From Chloroflexota bacterium (GTDB lineage Bacteria > Chloroflexota > Dehalococcoidia > GIF9 > AB-539-J10), in assembly GCA_013388845.1 (NCBI GenBank), contig JACAEN010000008.1, forward strand, positions 30,412 to 94,411: a DNA stretch of 64,000 nucleotides, written 5' to 3'. The position numbers were made by a program, and so were the translations under genes. Below the pieces are notes generated by a model that was not told the origin of the DNA, made no database searches, and was given only the letters and a program-made list of their open reading frames with translations. Of this stretch, positions 58,825 through 64,000 are shown piece after piece (the stretch's first letter is position 1; each line of letters begins with the position of its first letter).

Positions 58825-61311
58825 TTAATTACCAAGCTTAGCTGGCTTAAACCTTCTTAGACGCAGGGAGTTGGATACGACGGTGATGGAACTAGCTGCC
58901 ATGGCTGCTGCAGCCAGTATGGGGTTCAAGAAACCATACTCACCCAAGATGAAACGAAGCCCAGAGGGTACACCAGTGCTCCCGAAGACGAGATATAATA
59001 CTCCGGCTGCCACCGGGATTAGAGCAGTATTGTAAGCAAAGGCCCAGAAGAGGTTCTGCTTGATAGTCCTCATGGTCCGCTTGCTCAGGGATATAGCGGT
59101 TACCACTCCCATCAAGTCACCGCTAATCAGGGTAATATCGCCAGTCTCCATGGCCACATCAGTACCTGTACCAATAGCGATACCGATATCTGCCTGAGCC
59201 AATGCCGGAGCATCGTTAATGCCATCGCCCACCATTGCCACCACCTTCCCTTCCTTCTGCAATTTCTTGACCTCTCCAGCCTTATGCTCAGGGAGCACGT
59301 CAGCCAGGACACGGTCAATGCCTGCCTCTCGAGCAATAGCTTCAGCCGTGCGTCGGTTGTCCCCGGTGAGCATAGCTGTCTCGATACCCATCTTGCGCAG
59401 CATTTGGAGTGCTTCTTTGGCGCCTGGTTTTAGGGTATCAGCTAAGGCAATAATTCCTGCTATTTGACCGTCCCACCCCAGGAACATCACTGTCTTGCCC
59501 TGTTCAAAGAGCTCGGTGGCTTTCTTCGCCAACCCATTCAAGGAAAAGCCTCTCTCGCCCATCAACTTAAGGTTGCCTATGAAAAGCTGCTTGCCATCCA
59601 CCAAAGCCTCCACACCTTGCCCTGGAATAGCATTGAAATCGGAGGACGGAGATAATTCCAGCTTCTTTTCCAGGGCAGCCTTGACCACAGCCTCGCCCAG
59701 TGGGTGCTCTGAGCTGTGCTCAGCGGAGGCAGCTAACCGGAGGACCTCCTCGGGAGAGGAAAAAGGCGCAGCAACCACGTCAGTCACCACAGGCTCGCCA
59801 CGCGTCAAAGTGCCTGTCTTATCCAGAAGTACAGTGTTTATCTTGTGAGCCCTCTCCAGGGACTCGCCATTTCTGATCAGAATCCCATGCTCGGCTCCTT
59901 TGCCTGTGCCAACCGTAATCGCGGTGGGAGTAGCCAACCCCAAAGCGCACGGGCAGGCGATAATAAGCACAGCGACAAAGTTGAGGAAGGCGAAGGTGAG
60001 AGCTGGAGGTGGTCCCACAAAATACCAAACCACAAAGGTTATGATGGCAATGCTAATCACCGTCGGCACGAAGTAGCTGGCGATGACGTCAGCAAGACGC
60101 TGAATAGGAGCTTTGCTTCCCTGTGCTTCCTCCACCATTCTGACGATACGTGCCAAGGTTGTCTCTTTGCCCACTCTGGTTGCTTCGAATTGAAAGCTGC
60201 CCGTCTTGTTAATAGTGGCACCGATAACCTCGTCACCCACCTTTTTCTCCACAGGGATACTCTCGCCAGTAATCATGGACTCATCAACGCTAGAGTAGCC
60301 CTGGCGCACTATACCATCTACAGGTATTCGCTCGCCAGGGCGCATCAGGATAAGATCGCCAATCCGAACATCTTCAACAGGAATTTCCCTCTGCTCGCTT
60401 TCGCGGATGACCAAAGCAGTCTTCGGCTGCATACCGATAAGCCTCTTTATCGCTTCCGATGTCTGCCCTCTGGCTCTAGCTTCCAGAAAACGGCCGAGCA
60501 GGACCAGCGCTATGATCATCGCTGAGGTATCGAAGTACAAATGGGGTTCCAGCATATCACCAGCAAAAAGGCCAAGAGAAACAACAGCTACCAGGCTGTA
60601 GAAGTAAGCCACCGAGGTACCTACCGCAATCAGGGTATTCATATCAGAAGTTCTATGTTTCAAAGCGCCCCATGCCCCTCGGTAGAATCGCAGGCCCGCC
60701 CAGAATTGCACCGGCGTGGCCAGAGCCCACAATAGATAAGGCTGGCCCACAAAGGGAGGACTGAAACCCAGAACCATGATTATTGAGGCAAGGACGGCAG
60801 CGACGATAAATCTATCCCTGAGAACTCGAACCTCACGCTGGGCAGCAGTGGTCACATCCTCCAGAGCTTGCACTTCGGGGCCAAGTTCATAGCCGGCGTC
60901 TTTTACTGCTCGTCTCATGTCAGCCAGCCCCACCCCTTCCAGGTACTCCACAGTAACCTTCTCCGAGACCAGATTCACGCTGGCTGAAATCACTCCGGGC
61001 ACGCTGGATAGCGCCTCCTCCACCCGGGCGACACAGGAGGCACATGTCATTCCGCCTACGGGGAATATGGATTTCCTGGTGGCGACCCCATACCCTAATT
61101 GCGAGACAGTATCCTTAATCTTGGCGAGGTCGACCTTTGTAGGATCATATTTTATCGAAGCCTTCTCCGAAGCGAAGTTAACGTCAGCTTGCTCTATACC
61201 AGGAGTTTGGGAAAGGCCCTTCTCGATAGTAGCCGCACAGGTAGTGCAGGTCATTCCGGTTATGTGGATTGAAGCCCTGTCAGACTTCTGAGAATTAGTT
61301 TCGTCGCTCAC
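58825..61311 (-). CDS. copA: Copper-translocating P1B-type ATPase
   Basis: Two HMA domains (GMTCTTC, GMTCASC), '[13 protein letters not shown]', 'DKTGTLT', '[18 protein letters not shown]'. Confidence 0.96.
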   Translation of the reverse strand: MSDETNSQKSDRASIHITGMTCTTCAATIEKGLSQTPGIEQADVNFASEKASIKYDPTKVDLAKIKDTVSQLGYGVATRKSIFPVGGMTCASCVARVEEALSSVPGVISASVNLVSEKVTVEYLEGVGLADMRRAVKDAGYELGPEVQALEDVTTAAQREVRVLRDRFIVAAVLASIIMVLGFSPPFVGQPYLLWALATPVQFWAGLRFYRGAWGALKHRTSDMNTLIAVGTSVAYFYSLVAVVSLGLFAGDMLEPHLYFDTSAMIIALVLLGRFLEARARGQTSEAIKRLIGMQPKTALVIRESEQREIPVEDVRIGDLILMRPGERIPVDGIVRQGYSSVDESMITGESIPVEKKVGDEVIGATINKTGSFQFEATRVGKETTLARIVRMVEEAQGSKAPIQRLADVIASYFVPTVISIAIITFVVWYFVGPPPALTFAFLNFVAVLIIACPCALGLATPTAITVGTGKGAEHGILIRNGESLERAHKINTVLLDKTGTLTRGEPVVTDVVAAPFSSPEEVLRLAASAEHSSEHPLGEAVVKAALEKKLELSPSSDFNAIPGQGVEALVDGKQLFIGNLKLMGERGFSLNGLAKKATELFEQGKTVMFLGWDGQIAGIIALADTLKPGAKEALQMLRKMGIETAMLTGDNRRTAEAIAREAGIDRVLADVLPEHKAGEVKKLQKEGKVVAMVGDGINDAPALAQADIGIAIGTGTDVAMETGDITLISGDLMGVVTAISLSKRTMRTIKQNLFWAFAYNTALIPVAAGVLYLVFGSTGVPSGLRFILGEYGFLNPILAAAAMAASSITVVSNSLRLRRFKPAKLGN

Positions 61312-62164
61312 TATTTTTTCTACCCCGCCCTTCCTCTTCCTTCAACAAATCGTTGAATATATCAGCGTGGTACAATTCGTGGTCCCTTATCCGGGTGAGA
61401 AGCTCTTTCAGGTCAGGCTCTTCAATTTCTTTGGCAGCACGGTCATATTCAGCCGCCACCTTTTTCTCAATCTTGATATCTGCCCGAAGCATATCAGCGG
61501 TCTTGGTGGATTTATCCACCTTGGTATGCTCAATCCTGGGACTGCCTTTATTGCCAATCATCTCCTCGGACAGCCATCCCAGATGCTGCATCTCATTTAT
61601 AGCCTGGTCCTCCATTTCCTTCTTGACATCCTTGTTGGGCGTCATATAGGAATGGAGAAGGTATTGCAGGATAACAGTATATTCATGCTCAATACCCCAG
61701 TTGAGAACGTTGGTAACCTTATCCTGTCGAGAGCACCTTAAATCCCTGAGACTTTCTTTTTGAGCCTTAGTTACAAAGTGTTCAAAGTCGCCATGGTGTG
61801 ATTTTTCATCGGAAAGAATTCGCTTCAGCAGCCGCCTTATCTCAGGATTGTCGATGGCCTTGATGTGCTCTTCATATAAAGCAATGGCATCTTTTTCCTG
61901 AAGCACATCGTTCCTCATCCAATCGGGAACCGATTCGCCGCCCGTGCGCATGTCTCCCCTCTCAATGCTGGGAGTGCCGCCCAGGCTGACTATGGTCTCA
62001 GCCAGCCAATCAAAATGGCGCATTTCTTCCCGGGCAATGGCTTCGATTTCACAGGCCATCTCGCCCTCACCCATGGCATAGGCATGGACCAAATACTGAA
62101 TTATGGCTGCGTGTTCCCCCTCGAGGTCTTTATTTAGTAAAGCAATAATTTTACTTTTGTCCAT
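61295..62164 (-). CDS. Tandem ferritin-like (di-iron) domain protein
   Basis: Two repeats with E...ExxH patterns: '[17 protein letters not shown]...[12 protein letters not shown]...[10 protein letters not shown]' and '[17 protein letters not shown]...[12 protein letters not shown]...[10 protein letters not shown]'. Confidence 0.85.
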   Translation of the reverse strand: MDKSKIIALLNKDLEGEHAAIIQYLVHAYAMGEGEMACEIEAIAREEMRHFDWLAETIVSLGGTPSIERGDMRTGGESVPDWMRNDVLQEKDAIALYEEHIKAIDNPEIRRLLKRILSDEKSHHGDFEHFVTKAQKESLRDLRCSRQDKVTNVLNWGIEHEYTVILQYLLHSYMTPNKDVKKEMEDQAINEMQHLGWLSEEMIGNKGSPRIEHTKVDKSTKTADMLRADIKIEKKVAAEYDRAAKEIEEPDLKELLTRIRDHELYHADIFNDLLKEEEGRGRKNSERRN

Positions 62165-62293
62165 TTGTCTCTCCTGTGTCGCCCACTTTCTTGTCTATTT
62201 CATCGCGATAAACACTTAGCCCTCCGTACCAACAAGTTGTTGGTCTTATGAGGGGAAGACACTCCCTATATAAATTCAATATCGCCTGGAATA

Positions 62294-62515
62294 TTACTTT
62301 ATCAGCTTGGTTCCCTTTTCACTGAGCTTGTACTTATCTTCTTTTTGGTCAGCCAGTCCAGCTTGAGTAAGCTCACGGAGCCCGCTCCTCACCCTGAACA
62401 AGGGAAGTCCAGTTTCCTTGGCGATTTCTTCGGGAGACTTCAACCCTGCCTGCAGGGCGCGGAGCATCTTGGTACCTGACTCGGTAGGTTTACCATCGGG
62501 GCTAATACATGCCAT
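62294..62515 (-). CDS. Small winged-helix-like protein (73 aa)
   Basis: 'MLRALQAGLKSPEEIAKETGLPLFRVRSGLRELTQAGLADQKEDKYKLSEKG'. Confidence 0.65.
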   Translation of the reverse strand: MACISPDGKPTESGTKMLRALQAGLKSPEEIAKETGLPLFRVRSGLRELTQAGLADQKEDKYKLSEKGTKLIK

Positions 62516-62538
62516 ATTATCCTCCTATAAAGATGTGT

Positions 62539-63198
62539 CTAGAGCTTTTTCTTACATAGATACCAGTCCACGCACTTGTATCCTTGCTTGAGCCTCTCTT
62601 CAGCCATCTCCTGCGTGTTCGGCGGCGGCACCACTACCTCATCACCCGGTCGCCAGTTGGCCGGAGTAGCGACGCCGTGTTTGTCCGTGGTTTGTAAGGC
62701 GTCTATTATTCTCAGTATTTCGTCCATGTTCCTGCCGGTGGTCAGCGGGTAGTAGAGTATCGTCCTGATTTTCTGGTTGGGGTCGATTATGAACACGCAT
62801 CTGACAGTCTCCGTCTTGCTCTGACCGGGGTGAATCATGCCATAGGCCAGAGAAACTTCCTTGTTGAGGTCAGCGATAATGGGGAATGGTATTTTTACCC
62901 CCATTTTTTCTTCCACATTGCGCACCCAGGCAATATGAGAGGAGACACTGTCTACACTAAGACCCAGAAGCTCCACCCCCCGCTTTTGTAGTTTGGGATG
63001 AATCTCGGTAAAAGCGATGAACTCAGTAGTGCACACCGGGGTAAAATCCGCCGGGTGAGAAAAGAGAATCAGCCAGCTCCCCTTAAAGTCTTCCAGCTTG
63101 AGCGTCCCATGAGTGGTTACTGCCTCAAAAGCTGGCGCCGGCTCGCCTATCCGGGGCATGTGACCTGTTTGTTCTTTTATTTCTTCCATGTTAGACAC
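62539..63198 (-). CDS. Peroxiredoxin (Prx6/1-Cys-like group)
   Basis: 'WLILFSHPADFTPVCTTEFIAFTEIHPKLQKRGVELLGLSVDSVSSHIAWV'. Confidence 0.95.
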   Translation of the reverse strand: MSNMEEIKEQTGHMPRIGEPAPAFEAVTTHGTLKLEDFKGSWLILFSHPADFTPVCTTEFIAFTEIHPKLQKRGVELLGLSVDSVSSHIAWVRNVEEKMGVKIPFPIIADLNKEVSLAYGMIHPGQSKTETVRCVFIIDPNQKIRTILYYPLTTGRNMDEILRIIDALQTTDKHGVATPANWRPGDEVVVPPPNTQEMAEERLKQGYKCVDWYLCKKKL

Positions 63199-63308
63199 CT
63201 CCTTTAATTGTACTTTTTTAATTCTAAAAGGCCTCTCTTAGCTTCGTTCTTTCCCATCAACCTCCTTTCCTATCACATCTAACTTATCCGTCCACCCTTG
63301 CCCTAAAA

Positions 63309-63953
63309 CTACTTGAATATTCTTTCCAGCCTCTTATTCACCTCATCCCAGTTGACGATGTTCCAGAAGGCATCAACGAATTTGGCTCTGTCATTCTTGT
63401 AATCCAGATAATAAGCATGTTCCCAGACATCAACAACCATGAGGATGGTAAACATGGGATAAACATTTGTATTATGTTTTTCTATCTGCATTATTATTGG
63501 TCTGTTAGTTTGCCTGCAGAAACTGAGTGCTGCCCACCCCGAGCCTTCCACACTGGTAGCAGCCAGACTGAATTCCTTTTTGAATCTGTCGAAACTACCA
63601 AACTCCTTTTCTATGGCTGTGCCCAAATTTCCGGTTGGCTTTCCACCACCTTTGCCCGATGGCGCCATGTTAGTCCAGAACAATGAGTGTAGCAGATGCC
63701 CTCCGATATGAAACGAGAGCTCTTTCAAGGTAGCTTTAACATCAAAGTCGGTACCTTCTTTGCGAGCCTTGTCCAGCCTCTCGAGTATGGCATTAGCACT
63801 ATTGACGTACGCCTGATGATGCTTTTGATGGTGTAGAGTTAACTGTTCCTGGGATATATATGGCTGCAATTCACCATATCCGTAGGGCAATTGCGGCAGG
63901 ACATAAAACCTAGCTTTTTCCATAAGTCTTTTTCCTCCTTTCCAAAATTCCAT
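63309..63953 (-). CDS. Superoxide dismutase [Fe/Mn]
   Basis: '[15 protein letters not shown]', '[12 protein letters not shown]', '[25 protein letters not shown]'; start probably [19 protein letters not shown]. Confidence 0.95.
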   Translation of the reverse strand: MEFWKGGKRLMEKARFYVLPQLPYGYGELQPYISQEQLTLHHQKHHQAYVNSANAILERLDKARKEGTDFDVKATLKELSFHIGGHLLHSLFWTNMAPSGKGGGKPTGNLGTAIEKEFGSFDRFKKEFSLAATSVEGSGWAALSFCRQTNRPIIMQIEKHNTNVYPMFTILMVVDVWEHAYYLDYKNDRAKFVDAFWNIVNWDEVNKRLERIFK

Positions 63954-64000
63954 TTCCTTAGCTCCCTGCCCAAAATCACTTTAATCTCTTTTTTGATTCC

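Noticed and set aside
59845-60525. 226-aa + strand ORF opposite copA
   Set aside because: Antisense to a conserved P-type ATPase; composition does not resemble a real protein.

Overview
This 64 kb window looks like a chromosomal segment from a Dehalococcoidia-like (Chloroflexota) bacterium. That placement is inferred from gene content and a solitary 16S rRNA gene with no adjacent 23S/5S. Most of it is housekeeping: rluD-lspA-dksA/traR, an ATP-type PEPCK, hrcA-grpE-dnaK with a CIRCE operator, glyA, prs, secA, PSP1/ricT-holB-lysA, a LeuCD-type hydrolyase plus IDH, folP-folK-PTPS, dCMP/dCTP deaminases, 16S rRNA, tRNA-Asp(GTC), rny-ymdB, cobB, prmC-prfA, tRNA-Ala(GGC), hpf-comF, and a 3' metabolic/stress block (three tandem acetyl/acyl-CoA synthetases, Rieske, YHS, CopA, double ferritin-like protein, peroxiredoxin, SOD). 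The main points of interest are: (1) two toxin-antitoxin modules, hicBA and vapBC, each sitting just after a housekeeping gene and each bracketed by a perfect direct repeat of that gene's 3' end (47 bp of prs, 22 bp of the fmdB-like gene), both ending exactly at the stop codon; (2) an accessory islet at about 14.1-16.3 kb with a candidate EVE-domain + PD-(D/E)XK-like restriction protein; (3) three tandem Acs paralogues differing at acyl-pocket and catalytic-lysine positions; (4) an unannotated 24-aa Lys/Ala-rich ORF with its own RBS and terminator; (5) several families of short dispersed palindromes, including one nested cleanly inside another and others forming gene ends; (6) a PTPS with a combined C-E-x2-HGH motif next to folP-folK. 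No CRISPR array, prophage or transposase was seen. All calls come from reading the sequence and supplied translations; no database search was run.
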